A DNA stretch of 37,027 bases from an uncultured Bacteroidia bacterium (GTDB lineage Bacteria; Bacteroidota; Bacteroidia; Bacteroidales; F082). Below are positions 25,699 through 33,691 of this stretch, in pieces. Both the position numbers and the translations under genes were made by a program. A model generated the notes under the pieces. That model made no database searches and was not told the origin of the DNA. It worked only from the letters and a program-made list of their open reading frames with translations. Each line of letters starts with the position of its first letter. Positions within the stretch are counted from its first letter, which is position 1. The DNA lies in assembly GCA_902802535.1 (NCBI GenBank), contig CADCML010000018.1, forward strand, positions 1 to 37,027. Reading direction: 5' to 3'.

Positions 25699-25730
25699 TT
25701 TGCACGGTTGAAACCGATTTTGTAATTTTG
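25699..25730 (+). promoter_or_regulatory. Promoter of the lipoprotein mutarotase gene
   Basis: TTTG (25699-25702) and TAATTTTG (25723-25730) are separated by 20 bases, a good Bacteroidota match, with a leader of about 28 bases. Confidence 0.65.
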
Positions 25731-25764
25731 CAGCCCAAAATTTGAAGACTTGGAATCGAAAAAG

Positions 25765-26907
25765 ATGAAAAAAGTATTATCGATTTTTGCAATTGCCTTA
25801 TTGTTAGTCAGTTGCAGTCATAAGAAAGAGGTTAAGTTGATTCCTGCCGAGAACTTCAATACCGAAGTGGACGGCAAGAAAGTGTCACTCTATACATTGC
25901 ACAATGGTTTCCTTACTATGCAAGTGACCAACTATGGTGGTCGTGTGGTGGCCCTGTGGATGCCTGACAATCGCGACAGTTACGAGGACATTGTGTTGGG
26001 TTACGACCATATTGACAAGTATCTGAACAACAGTGGTGAACGCTATCTCGGTGCCGTGGTCGGCCGTTGCGCCAACCGCATCTCCAATGCTTCTTTCACC
26101 CTGAATGGCGTGGAATATCAGCTGCCTAAGAACGACGGGGAGAACACGCTTCACGGTGGCCTCATCGGTGCCGACAAGCATGTTTGGGACGTGACTTCGG
26201 TCAACGACAGCCTGATTCAGATGCACACCGTGTTTGCCGACGGCGAAGACGGTTTCCCCGGCAACCTCGATGTGACAATGAGTTACATGCTGACGCACGA
26301 CAACCAGTTCCAAATCCGTTATGCCGCCACCACCGACAAGGCGACGCTGTGCAACTTCTCGCACCATTCCTTCTTTAACCTGAAGGGCGAAGGCCGCGGC
26401 ACCATCCTCGACCAAGAGCTGCAAATCAATTCGCGTTACATGACCACCATTAACGACAAGTTGGTGCCCGACGGGAAATATTCGGGCGTGAAAAACACCC
26501 CCTTCGATTTCCGCGAGAAACATGCCATCGGCGACAACATCGCTGCCGACGACGAACAGCTGAGAAACGCCAAAGGCTACGACCATAACTGGATTATCGA
26601 CAAGAACGACCCCAAATCCTACACTTGGGACGCCACCTTGTTCGACCCGGCCAGCGGACGTGAGATGCAGGTTTGGAGCGACCAGGTGGGAATGCAGTTC
26701 TACAGCGGCAACTTCTTCAACGGCAAGGAAAAAGGCAAATGCGGGAAACCTTTGAATTTCCGCGAAGGCCTGGCCCTCGAAACGCAATACTTCCCCGATG
26801 CCATCAACCACGAATCGCTGTCACCCATGCCGATTTTGAGGCCAGGAGAGGAGTACCATCAGCTCTGCATCTACAAGTTCGCGGTGCGGCCCAAGGAGAA
26901 GAAATAA
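25765..26907 (+). CDS. galM: Lipoprotein galactose mutarotase (aldose 1-epimerase)
   Basis: The frame opens at a TTG (25750), but the ATG at 25765 gives a proper lipoprotein signal (MKKVLSIFAIALLLVSC, Cys17). The 380-residue product has the GalM marks GRCANRISNASF, NTLHGG, the catalytic-His block FSHHSFFNLKGEG and the catalytic-Glu block LALETQYFPDAINH. It would act in the periplasm or at the cell surface, converting anomers of released sugars before uptake, and so complements the cytoplasmic GalM at 10111. It ends in its own terminator. Confidence 0.92.
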   Translation: MKKVLSIFAIALLLVSCSHKKEVKLIPAENFNTEVDGKKVSLYTLHNGFLTMQVTNYGGRVVALWMPDNRDSYEDIVLGYDHIDKYLNNSGERYLGAVVGRCANRISNASFTLNGVEYQLPKNDGENTLHGGLIGADKHVWDVTSVNDSLIQMHTVFADGEDGFPGNLDVTMSYMLTHDNQFQIRYAATTDKATLCNFSHHSFFNLKGEGRGTILDQELQINSRYMTTINDKLVPDGKYSGVKNTPFDFREKHAIGDNIAADDEQLRNAKGYDHNWIIDKNDPKSYTWDATLFDPASGREMQVWSDQVGMQFYSGNFFNGKEKGKCGKPLNFREGLALETQYFPDAINHESLSPMPILRPGEEYHQLCIYKFAVRPKEKK

Positions 26908-26927
26908 CGCTAATCGTGTAAAAATTG

Positions 26928-26958
26928 AAGCCTCGTGTCTGCGGATGCGGGGCTTTTT
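26928..26958 (+). terminator. Terminator after the lipoprotein mutarotase
   Basis: AAGCCTCG (26928-26935) pairs with CGGGGCTT (26948-26955, one G-T) and is followed by a T-run. Confidence 0.75.
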
Positions 26959-26960
26959 CC

Positions 26961-26968
26961 TATTTTTG
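26961..26968 (+). promoter_or_regulatory. -7 box of the VOC/ABC-F operon
   Basis: TATTTTTG directly follows the terminator T-run. The upstream -33 region would lie in the terminator hairpin, and no TTG is visible at the right distance. Confidence 0.45.
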
Positions 26969-26988
26969 CGGTATCAAAACTGAAAGCT

Positions 26989-27453
26989 ATGTTGAAATTC
27001 AAATGTCCGCTGCTCGTGGTGACCGACATGGAGAAAGCCATCACTTTCTATGAAGAAGTGGTTGGCGACCGCGTTGCCATGAACTTTGGTGAGAACGTCC
27101 AATTCGAGGGCGGTTTCGCACTGCAAGAAATCAATAAATGGAAGGAAATGATTCATACGAACGTGGTTCGGAGGAAGTCGAACGACGCCGAGCTGTATTT
27201 CGAGGAGGAAGACTTCGACAATTTCCTTGAATACCTGAAGGAATTCCCCGAAATCCAGTATGTCCATCCCGTTGAGGAAGCCCCTTGGGGACAGCGTGTG
27301 GTTCGTTTCTATGACCCTGATTTCCATATTATTGAAGTCGGCGAGCCGATGGATGCCGTCATCAAGCGATTGTTTGAGTCGGGCATGACGGTCGAGCAGG
27401 TTTCGGAGAAGTCACAGTATCCCATCGAATACGTCAAGCGGTTCGCGAAATGA
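26989..27453 (+). CDS. VOC family (glyoxalase/bleomycin-resistance fold) protein
   Basis: The frame extends to 26935, but that part overlaps the terminator and promoter; the ATG at 26989 is preferred, giving 154 residues. It starts FKCPLLVVTDMEKAITFYEEVVG, the typical first beta-alpha unit of the fold, and ends its domain with VVRFYDPDFHIIEVGEP, where Glu would be a metal ligand. A C-terminal ~35 residues (GMTVEQVSEKSQYP) looks helical. The substrate is unknown. Its stop overlaps the ABC-F start by four bases (ATGA), so translation is probably coupled. Confidence 0.85.
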   Translation: MLKFKCPLLVVTDMEKAITFYEEVVGDRVAMNFGENVQFEGGFALQEINKWKEMIHTNVVRRKSNDAELYFEEEDFDNFLEYLKEFPEIQYVHPVEEAPWGQRVVRFYDPDFHIIEVGEPMDAVIKRLFESGMTVEQVSEKSQYPIEYVKRFAK

Positions 27454-29210
27454 ACTATCTGTCGGTCAATGCAATATCCAAGTCTTACGGCATCAAGACG
27501 CTGTTCGACGATGTCACCTTCGGCATCGAGAAGGGCGACAAGACCGCGCTGATTGCCACCAACGGTTCGGGCAAGTCGACGATGCTGAAAATCCTGGTGG
27601 GGCAGGAGTCGCCCGATTCGGGAACCATCACCTACGCCAACGACATCAAAATCGGCTACTTGGAGCAATTGCCCGTGTATCCCGCAGGGACGCGAGTTTC
27701 GGATTTGTTGGCCGACCTCAGCGAGGAGCAGCATCTCAAAGCGCGGCAATATCTGACACGCTTTTCGCTCAACGACTTGGAGCAATCCGTTGACGAGCTT
27801 TCGGGTGGACAGGTGAAGCGTTTGGCGTTGGCCTTGGTGCTGCTGCATGAGCCTGATTTCCTGATACTTGACGAACCTACCAACCACTTGGACGTGGAGA
27901 TGGTGGAGTGGTTGGAGAAGTTCCTCACCCAGTCGAGCATGACCTTGCTCATGGTCACCCACGACCGCTATTTCCTTGATAGAGTGTGCAATAAGATTTT
28001 TGAGCTTTACCAAGGCGTGATGTACACCCACAACGGCAATTTTGACTATTACGTTCAAAAGAGCCGCGAGCGAGAAGAGGTGAAACGTGCCACAGCCGAG
28101 CGCAACAGTCAGCTGCTGAAGTACGAGCTGGAATGGATGCGCAGCACGCCGCAGGCCCGCACGAGCAAGTCGAAGAGCCGCATCGATGCATTCTACGACC
28201 TGAAGGAACGTTCAAAATACCAAGAACAGGACGAGCGTCTCGAGTTTGGCCTGCAAATGCAACGCTTGGGCGGAAAAATACTGGAACTCAGCAATGTGTC
28301 AAAGTCGTTCGGCGACTTGACCGTATTGAAGGACTTCGACTATGTCTTCAAGCGCGGCGAACGCATCGGCCTGATTGGCAAAAATGGGGTAGGAAAGTCC
28401 ACCTTTTTGAACCTCATCACCGGCACAATGCAGCCCGACAGGGGAAGGGTAAAGACCGGTGAAACAGTGACATACGGCTATTACCGACAGGAAGGCATAC
28501 AATTCGATGAGAGCAAGACCGTCATCAGCACCGTGCGCGACATCGCCGAGGTGGTCAACTACGGAAAGGATAAGGTCTACACCGCCGACCAGCTTTTGGC
28601 GCATTTCATGTTCCCTTACAAGATGCACCGCCAGCCCGTGGCATTGCTCAGTGGCGGTGAGAAACGGCGTTTGTATTTGTTGACCATTTTGGTGCAGAAT
28701 CCCAACTTCCTCATCCTCGACGAGCCCACCAATGACCTGGACTTGTTGACTTTACAAAAGCTGGAGGACTTTCTGCAAAGCTACAAAGGCTGTCTTTTGG
28801 TGGTTTCCCACGACCGTTTTTTCATGGACCAAGTCGTCGACCAACTCTTTGTTTTCCAAGGTGATGGCATGGTGAAAGGCTTCATGGGCAACTACAGCCA
28901 GTATAAGGACTATTTGGATACCAAGCAACGGGAGGAACGGAAAGAGAAATCGGCGCAGAAAGCGACGGAAACCCGCCCGACGAAACAGCGCGAAAAGGTG
29001 AAACGCTCATTCAAGGAACAGCGTGAGTATGAGACGCTAATGCAAGAAATGGCCGACCTTGAGACTGAAAAACAAACCTTGACCGAGGGCTTGAACACCG
29101 AAACCGATTACCAAAAACTCCAACAGATGGGCAGCCGCCTGCAGGAAATCAAGGACTTATTGGACGAGAAGGAGCTTCGCTGGCTTGAACTGGACGAAAT
29201 TGGAGGATAG
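27450..29210 (+). CDS. ABC-F family ATPase, Uup-like
   Basis: The 586-residue soluble protein has two ABC ATPase domains and no membrane segment. The first Walker A is ATNGSGKST (36-44, Ala in place of the usual first Gly), with LSGGQ at 117-121 and LDEPTNHLD near 140. The second half has GKNGVGKST, LSGGEKRR and LDEPTNDLD. The C-terminal charged region (~500-580) is a coiled coil as in Uup. ABC-F proteins act on ribosomes or branched DNA; Uup types are not usually resistance factors. It is coupled to the VOC gene upstream. Confidence 0.92.
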   Translation: MNYLSVNAISKSYGIKTLFDDVTFGIEKGDKTALIATNGSGKSTMLKILVGQESPDSGTITYANDIKIGYLEQLPVYPAGTRVSDLLADLSEEQHLKARQYLTRFSLNDLEQSVDELSGGQVKRLALALVLLHEPDFLILDEPTNHLDVEMVEWLEKFLTQSSMTLLMVTHDRYFLDRVCNKIFELYQGVMYTHNGNFDYYVQKSREREEVKRATAERNSQLLKYELEWMRSTPQARTSKSKSRIDAFYDLKERSKYQEQDERLEFGLQMQRLGGKILELSNVSKSFGDLTVLKDFDYVFKRGERIGLIGKNGVGKSTFLNLITGTMQPDRGRVKTGETVTYGYYRQEGIQFDESKTVISTVRDIAEVVNYGKDKVYTADQLLAHFMFPYKMHRQPVALLSGGEKRRLYLLTILVQNPNFLILDEPTNDLDLLTLQKLEDFLQSYKGCLLVVSHDRFFMDQVVDQLFVFQGDGMVKGFMGNYSQYKDYLDTKQREERKEKSAQKATETRPTKQREKVKRSFKEQREYETLMQEMADLETEKQTLTEGLNTETDYQKLQQMGSRLQEIKDLLDEKELRWLELDEIGG

Positions 29211-29296
29211 GTTTTTCCTTTAGAGTTTGTTTTTGGGGTTGGGGTGACATGTCTGCGTGCAAATCGAGTGCAATTCTCCAGTATCGAAACGAAAAT

Positions 29297-29322
29297 AGGA
29301 GTTACAAGATTTTGTAACTCCT
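29297..29322. terminator. Bidirectional terminator between ABC-F and the tRNA fragment
   Basis: A perfect 11-bp stem (29297-29307 with 29312-29322) with a 4-base loop. It can end ABC-F transcripts and would also have ended the ancestral tRNA transcript on the minus strand. Confidence 0.8.
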
Positions 29323-29333
29323 TGATTTTCAAG

Positions 29334-29378
29334 TCGGGGCAAAAGGATTCGAACCTTCGACCCCCTGCTCCCAAAGCA
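29334..29378 (-). pseudogene. 3' fragment of tRNA-Pro(TGG): element attachment site
   Basis: Read on the minus strand this gives an anticodon loop TTTGGGA (anticodon TGG), stem GCAGG, variable loop, T-arm GAAGG/TTCGAAT/CCTTT, acceptor strand TGCCCCG and discriminator A. The 5' half of the tRNA is missing: upstream of TGC the sequence no longer fits the CCTGC stem. This is the expected remnant when an element integrates in the tRNA and carries a copy of its 3' half; the intact tRNA would lie at the far end, outside this window. Confidence 0.85.
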
Positions 29379-29446
29379 AAATCGGACTCTTTTATATCCC
29401 TTTCTATTTGCGTCAAAATTTATATATCTTTTTATCTACCAAATAC

Positions 29447-29477
29447 TTGCGTATTTGAAAAGTTTTGTGTATTTTTG
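29447..29477 (+). promoter_or_regulatory. Integrase promoter
   Basis: TTG (29447-29449) and TATTTTTG (29470-29477) are separated by 20 bases. The predicted leader is about 100 bases and runs from within the attachment region. Confidence 0.6.
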
Positions 29478-29582
29478 CATTGTTTTATAGGATTGTGTCC
29501 TTTTTGTGTCCTACTTTTTGCGCAAATCGTGTCCTCTCCTGCTTGAAAACTAACATTTTACGCAAATAAAAAGTTTTTAATC

Positions 29583-30917
29583 ATGTCTACTGAAAAAAGA
29601 AAAATCGAACCGATTTTTGTCGAAATTATCGACGGAATCACGGTTTCAGCCATCTGGAACCTCAAAAATCAGAGCAAAAAAGACTATCAACCCGTCTCTG
29701 TGAGGGTGAATTGCAACCGCGAACGCTGGTATTACCCCACCGGTTACCGCGTTTCCTTCGAAGATTACGAGGCAATCCGCACCGCTTCCGGCGCAAAAAA
29801 CCCCAGAGCCATCGCCCGTGCCACCATCAAACAGCACTTCGATGACGTGTGTCTTACCATCCGTCGCCTCATCCGCGAGGAAGACTTCACCCTCTCCAAC
29901 CTGGCCGAGGCCATGAAGCTCCCCATCAAGCGCGATGTCGGCTTCACCTTATTAGAATACTGGACCACCTTCGGCGAGGGCAAGAAGTCGCCAAAGACCC
30001 AAGAGCAATATCGTTGCGCAGCGCGCAGCTTCTATCGCGCCATGGGTTGTCACCTGGTCCCCATCAAGGACGAGTTCGGCAAAGACACCTTTAAGAAGAC
30101 CATCGTGGGCAAGCCCACCAAGATGAAGCCCGCCGAAGCCACTGCCGCTGTCGTCGCAAGGTGGGAGCAGTTCATGGACGAGGAATGCCTGTCGGCATCC
30201 ACCAAGAGCATCTATCTCCGTGCCTTCCGTGCCGTGATGAACAGCCTAGTCAAAGAGAAGGCCATCACCAAGCGCCCCGAGTTGACCATCAAGGCGGGTG
30301 CCCGTCGCAAGCAGGATTTCCTCACCGTCCCCGACATCATCAAAATCCGCGACTATGACGGCCCTTCCAAGCTCGCCGCTGATTGGTGGATCATCCTCTA
30401 TCTCTGCAATGGCTCCAACCTGAAGGACATCGCCTCGCTGCAGTGGTCTGAAGATGCCATCTATGGCACGGAGTTCAGCTATGTCCGCGCCAAGATTGAG
30501 AACAAGGTGCCTGTCGTCGTCAACATCCCCATCACCGCCCCGCTCCGCGAGTTGCTCAACAAGTACGCATCCGCTCCCAATCTGGGCTCCCGTGTCTTCC
30601 CGCAAATCCTTTTGGATGCCGAGACACCGCAGCAGATTGACTATCGCGTCCACGACTTCAACCGCCAAATCCGACTGGGCATGCAAAACGTATGTGCTGA
30701 GCTGGGCATCCGCCCAGTCACCGCATCCACCGCGCGTAATTCCTATATTACGACGCTCACCTGGCACGGCATTTCCGATGCCTTCATCGACTCCATGGTC
30801 GGCCATGTCGACTCCAAGAATGTCCTCCGTGGCTATCAAGGCGTCATCAGTCCGAAGAAGAGGATGAAGCTCAACGATCTCCTCTTCGTCGACCCGGAGA
30901 GCGAATCCGAAGAGTAA
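29583..30917 (+). CDS. Tyrosine recombinase (integrase) of the element
   Basis: The 444-residue protein has an N-terminal arm-binding part, a SAM-like core-binding domain (~120-240) and a C-terminal catalytic domain. Recognisable sites are Arg385 in STARNSY, His408 in MVGHVDS and the nucleophile Tyr418 in RGYQG. The first catalytic Arg position reads CNGSNLKDIASLQW, so Asn stands where Arg is usual, and the HxxR His is Ser382. Such changes are seen among Bacteroidota integrases. It lies beside the tRNA fragment it probably recognises and ends in a strong terminator. Confidence 0.92.
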   Translation: MSTEKRKIEPIFVEIIDGITVSAIWNLKNQSKKDYQPVSVRVNCNRERWYYPTGYRVSFEDYEAIRTASGAKNPRAIARATIKQHFDDVCLTIRRLIREEDFTLSNLAEAMKLPIKRDVGFTLLEYWTTFGEGKKSPKTQEQYRCAARSFYRAMGCHLVPIKDEFGKDTFKKTIVGKPTKMKPAEATAAVVARWEQFMDEECLSASTKSIYLRAFRAVMNSLVKEKAITKRPELTIKAGARRKQDFLTVPDIIKIRDYDGPSKLAADWWIILYLCNGSNLKDIASLQWSEDAIYGTEFSYVRAKIENKVPVVVNIPITAPLRELLNKYASAPNLGSRVFPQILLDAETPQQIDYRVHDFNRQIRLGMQNVCAELGIRPVTASTARNSYITTLTWHGISDAFIDSMVGHVDSKNVLRGYQGVISPKKRMKLNDLLFVDPESESEE

Positions 30918-30928
30918 ATCTTCCAGCC

Positions 30929-30967
30929 AAAAAAGGGAAAGTCGCCAAGCGCGTCTTTCCCTTTTTT
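30929..30967 (+). terminator. Strong terminator after the integrase
   Basis: A perfect 13-bp stem (30929-30941 with 30955-30967), AAAAAAGGGAAAG and its complement, with a 13-base loop and a T-run. It separates integrase expression from the genes behind it. Confidence 0.9.
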
Positions 30968-30992
30968 GTCCCCTTTCCATGCAATCATCAAA

Positions 30993-32315
30993 ATGTCAAA
31001 TCGTCAAAATAGTACCATTATGTTACGTGAAAAAATCTACTGTGACAGAAAGGAGCTTGACGACTTTCTGTTATTGTTGCCCTCGGCAACCTTAAACAAA
31101 AGCATTTACGAGACGTTGCTTGCAGTCCGTGAGCCTGACCCCAAACACGACAGGCCGCACCGCCTCAATGTCCCTGCGCTGCAGATCTTCAATGAGGCTT
31201 ACTATCAATGCACCAAGCTGCACATCGACAAACACCCCGAAGAGGACATCTACACCAACTACTTCGTCGATGCCCGCGAGAACCTGGGCAGCACCATCGC
31301 CGCCGAAGTCGTCTTCTCCATCATCTTTGTCCTCTTGAAATCCATGACAAACCGCACCGTAAAATCCGAGAACTTTGCGCAGATTATCCGCGAAAAGCTC
31401 TCGTCCAAGTCACCCTATTTCGGTCCTTTTGTCCCCATCACAGAGCAATACCATTCCATGGGCGCATCCTTCCCGCTGCAGTTCATCCCGTCGCCCATCG
31501 ATGTCAAAGCCCCCGACAAACTCAGCTGGGCTCAAATAACCCACAACTTCAACCCCGAGCATATCGCTGAGGCCGTGCTGTTGGCCAACAACGAGGAAGG
31601 CCAACACGCCATCCTTGATGCCATCGAAGCGCAGTTCCGACAATCCCATCCCTTCAACGAAAACGGTACTCTCGACACCGCTTTCGCTACGCTCCGCGCT
31701 GCCATCGTCACGCGGTTTCCCAAAGGCTCACACTGCTTTAAGAAAGAGGATTGTCTGGCCATCAATCATTCCCTAATCGCTCAGAATAAAGAGCTGGAAG
31801 ATGCCTATGCCCAACTTTCCCAGAAGTACCGCGACACGCTCACCGAAAACCACTATCTGAAGAAAAACCAGTTCACCATCACCGCGCTCCTTCAGATAGC
31901 CCGTGAGCAAGGCATCAATGATATCTATCAGGTGCTGCGCGTCTTCGCCTCCGGCATCGACGACCTCCCTGAGCGTATCAAGGCTGAGCAGGAAATAGCC
32001 GCATCCGCTCCCGAAATCCCTGTGCCGTACACGTCTGAAATCTACCTCAATCCCCATAGAGGGTTCAAACTCAATATCGAGCGCGTCATCAACAACCTTT
32101 GGCGGCTGGGCTTTTTTATTAATAAGGTAGGCGAAAATGCTACCCAAGTACAAGTCTTTGATGCCTTTGGCCGTCTTCTGAACAACGACATGAGCAACTT
32201 CGCTGGCTCCCTGAGCGAAGGGCGCAACCGCGCCAATGCCGACTGCCGCAGCGAGTTGGCCATCTTCCATGCCATGCTCGAAATGCAAAAGGAAATCAAT
32301 GGTTTATCTTCATGA
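30993..32315 (+). CDS. Unknown mobile-element protein, 440 residues
   Basis: The frame opens at a TTG inside the integrase terminator (30966), so the ATG at 30993 (MSNRQNS) or the one at 31020 (MLREKIY) is more likely. I do not recognise the family. The protein is soluble, with a coiled-coil-like stretch near residues 260-290 (NKELEDAYAQLSQKYRD). Its C-terminal ~80 residues (NNLWRLGFFINKVGENATQ, then FGRLLNNDMSNF) are shaped like the C-terminal helical domain of RteC-type proteins, a weak resemblance only. It lies between the integrase and the DNA-binding/replication operon, so a regulatory role is possible but unproven. Confidence 0.75.
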   Translation: MSNRQNSTIMLREKIYCDRKELDDFLLLLPSATLNKSIYETLLAVREPDPKHDRPHRLNVPALQIFNEAYYQCTKLHIDKHPEEDIYTNYFVDARENLGSTIAAEVVFSIIFVLLKSMTNRTVKSENFAQIIREKLSSKSPYFGPFVPITEQYHSMGASFPLQFIPSPIDVKAPDKLSWAQITHNFNPEHIAEAVLLANNEEGQHAILDAIEAQFRQSHPFNENGTLDTAFATLRAAIVTRFPKGSHCFKKEDCLAINHSLIAQNKELEDAYAQLSQKYRDTLTENHYLKKNQFTITALLQIAREQGINDIYQVLRVFASGIDDLPERIKAEQEIAASAPEIPVPYTSEIYLNPHRGFKLNIERVINNLWRLGFFINKVGENATQVQVFDAFGRLLNNDMSNFAGSLSEGRNRANADCRSELAIFHAMLEMQKEINGLSS

Positions 32316-32333
32316 TTTGATAAAACCTTTGCT

Positions 32334-32349
32334 TACTCTATATAGAGTA
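32334..32349. promoter_or_regulatory. Perfect 16-bp palindrome, possible operator
   Basis: TACTCTATATAGAGTA is a perfect palindrome in the 146-bp gap before the helix-turn-helix/replication operon. Its place about 115 bases before the first start suits an operator for one of the adjacent DNA-binding proteins or an excision factor. Confidence 0.55.
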
Positions 32350-32383
32350 TAGTTTTTACCCTTTTTCGTCACCGTTACTTTGC

Positions 32384-32410
32384 AACCGCATTCCAACCAG
32401 GAGTGCGGTT
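32384..32410 (+). terminator. Leader hairpin, terminator or attenuator
   Basis: AACCGCATTCC (32384-32394) pairs with GGAGTGCGGTT (32400-32410) with one G-T pair and a 5-base loop, followed by TCTTCTT. It sits between the unknown protein and the operon, 51 bases before the next start, after a TACTTTG promoter-like word (32376-32382). Confidence 0.6.
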
Positions 32411-32461
32411 TCTTCTTGTGGCCACGGGAAAAACCATCCACCAACGCAAATATGTAAGACT

Positions 32462-32854
32462 ATGATCCAACCTAACGAAATCCAAACCCTCGAACAGCTA
32501 CCCAAGGCCGTGTTCAAGTTGTTCCGAGAGATTGACGATGTGAAGTATCTCATCAGGAACATGATCCAACAAAACGAGCAGTCCGCCGACCGCTGGATGA
32601 ATGTGGACCAGCTCATCGAGTACCTGCCTGGCAAGCCCTCAAAGCAAACTGTCTATTGTTGGGTAAACAATGCCACCATCCCGCACCACAAGCCCAGCCA
32701 AGGCCGTCTCGCTTTCCGCAAGTCGGAAATCGACAAATGGCTTGGCATTGAAACACTGGTTTACAACAGCGACCTTGATGATGAGGACAACAAGCCGCTG
32801 CTCCCCAAGTCCGCTTGTGGTACCACCATCAGCAGGAAAGGAGGCTACAAATGA
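32462..32854 (+). CDS. Helix-turn-helix (excisionase/MerR-like) protein 1
   Basis: The 130-residue protein has a helical N-terminus (~1-40) and a winged helix-turn-helix region (MNVDQLIEYLPGKPSKQTV, then YCWVNNATIPHHKP and LAFRKSEIDKWL), the layout of excisionase-type DNA-binding proteins. It probably helps excision or regulates the element. Its stop overlaps the next start by four bases (ATGA). Confidence 0.82.
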   Translation: MIQPNEIQTLEQLPKAVFKLFREIDDVKYLIRNMIQQNEQSADRWMNVDQLIEYLPGKPSKQTVYCWVNNATIPHHKPSQGRLAFRKSEIDKWLGIETLVYNSDLDDEDNKPLLPKSACGTTISRKGGYK

Positions 32855-33123
32855 AGACACAGAAGCAGAACGGCAAGCCGCTGCCTAAGCGATGCCAAAA
32901 GTTCATCCACCTGAACCATCCCAACCTCTCCGGCATCTGGCTCGACTCAGGCGATGTCATGCGCCTTCTCCATTGCAGCGAACGCACCCTTCAAACGCTC
33001 CGCAATGCTGGCCTTCCTTATTATTCCGTCCATCAACGCCTCTTCCTCTACAAGCTGGATGAGATCCAGGCCTTCGTCGAAGAACGCAAAAACCAAAGCA
33101 ATGAAAGGACCAGCAATGTTTAA
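32851..33123 (+). CDS. Helix-turn-helix (excisionase-like) protein 2
   Basis: A longer frame starts at 32815, but the ATG at 32851 forms the ATGA overlap with the previous gene and is preferred, giving 90 residues. The core WLDSGDVMRLLHCSERTLQ, then LPYYSVHQRLFLYKLDEI, is a HTH_17-type DNA-binding domain. It is related in fold to its neighbour but not a close copy. The end overlaps the next gene by at least 8 bases. Confidence 0.82.
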   Translation: MKTQKQNGKPLPKRCQKFIHLNHPNLSGIWLDSGDVMRLLHCSERTLQTLRNAGLPYYSVHQRLFLYKLDEIQAFVEERKNQSNERTSNV

Positions 33124-33691
33124 CGACTTTTCTTATTTCCGTGCTCCCATCACCAACACGGTGCCACATTCCGCTTTCTCCCTGTTGGATGCCTACCACT
33201 ACATCACAGGTGGCATTGCCAAGGAAACCACGGCTCACCTTCGCACGTTGTCAGGCAAGGCGCACTCCGTCTACAAACAAAACTCCTTCGACTACTGCAC
33301 CTTCTCGGGCATCTTCTCCACGCGGCACAATGGCGATTTGCTTCGCCATTCCAGCCTGGTCTGCTTCGACTTCGACCATCTTCCCAATGTCGAAGACACC
33401 TTCAAACTGCTCCTGAAAGACAAATACTTTCCGACGCTGCTGCTCTTCCGCAGCCCGTCCGGCGACGGCCTGAAATGGGTCATCTCCATGGAGCGGCAAT
33501 TTCTCTGTCGAGAGAAATTCTTCCCGCTCGAAAACCAGGTGGACTACCATCCCTCATTCTTCAAGTCGGTATCTTACTACCTCCAGAACGAATATGGCCT
33601 TACCACCGACAAATCCGGGAAGGACATCGCTCGCGCTTGTTTCCTTCCTCACGACCCCGATGCCTACATCTGTGAAAAGATCCTACAATGA
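33116..33691 (+). CDS. VirE_N (BT4734-like) primase-polymerase-like protein
   Basis: Two starts fit: ATG 33101 (MKGPAMFND) and ATG 33116 (MFNDFSYF); either overlaps the upstream gene. With the second the protein has 191 residues. The family marks are a central LVCFDFDHLPN acidic pair and, later, LLFRSPSGDGLKWV, as in archaeo-eukaryotic-type primase folds. It probably supplies the priming part of the element's replication, with the ATPase in the next gene. Its stop overlaps the next start by four bases (ATGA). Confidence 0.85.
   Translation: MFNDFSYFRAPITNTVPHSAFSLLDAYHYITGGIAKETTAHLRTLSGKAHSVYKQNSFDYCTFSGIFSTRHNGDLLRHSSLVCFDFDHLPNVEDTFKLLLKDKYFPTLLLFRSPSGDGLKWVISMERQFLCREKFFPLENQVDYHPSFFKSVSYYLQNEYGLTTDKSGKDIARACFLPHDPDAYICEKILQ

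Larger units (their letters stand above)
29211..29582. other. Gap holding a terminator, tRNA fragment and integrase promoter
   Basis: The 372-bp stretch has no convincing protein gene. It contains a terminator (29297-29322), a 3' tRNA-Pro fragment (29334-29378), the junction with the mobile element, and the integrase promoter (29447-29477) followed by a leader of about 100 bases. Open frames across it read through the tRNA fragment and are rejected. Confidence 0.7.

Noticed and set aside
29334-29378. Functional tRNA-Pro gene
   Set aside because: The 5' acceptor strand, D-arm and most of the 5' anticodon stem are missing, so it cannot be a working tRNA.
29244-29546. 100-residue plus-strand frame before the integrase
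   Set aside because: It reads through the tRNA fragment, the element junction and the integrase promoter.
30966-30992. TTG start for the unknown 440-residue protein
   Set aside because: It lies in the T-run of the integrase terminator; the ATGs at 30993 and 31020 are better.
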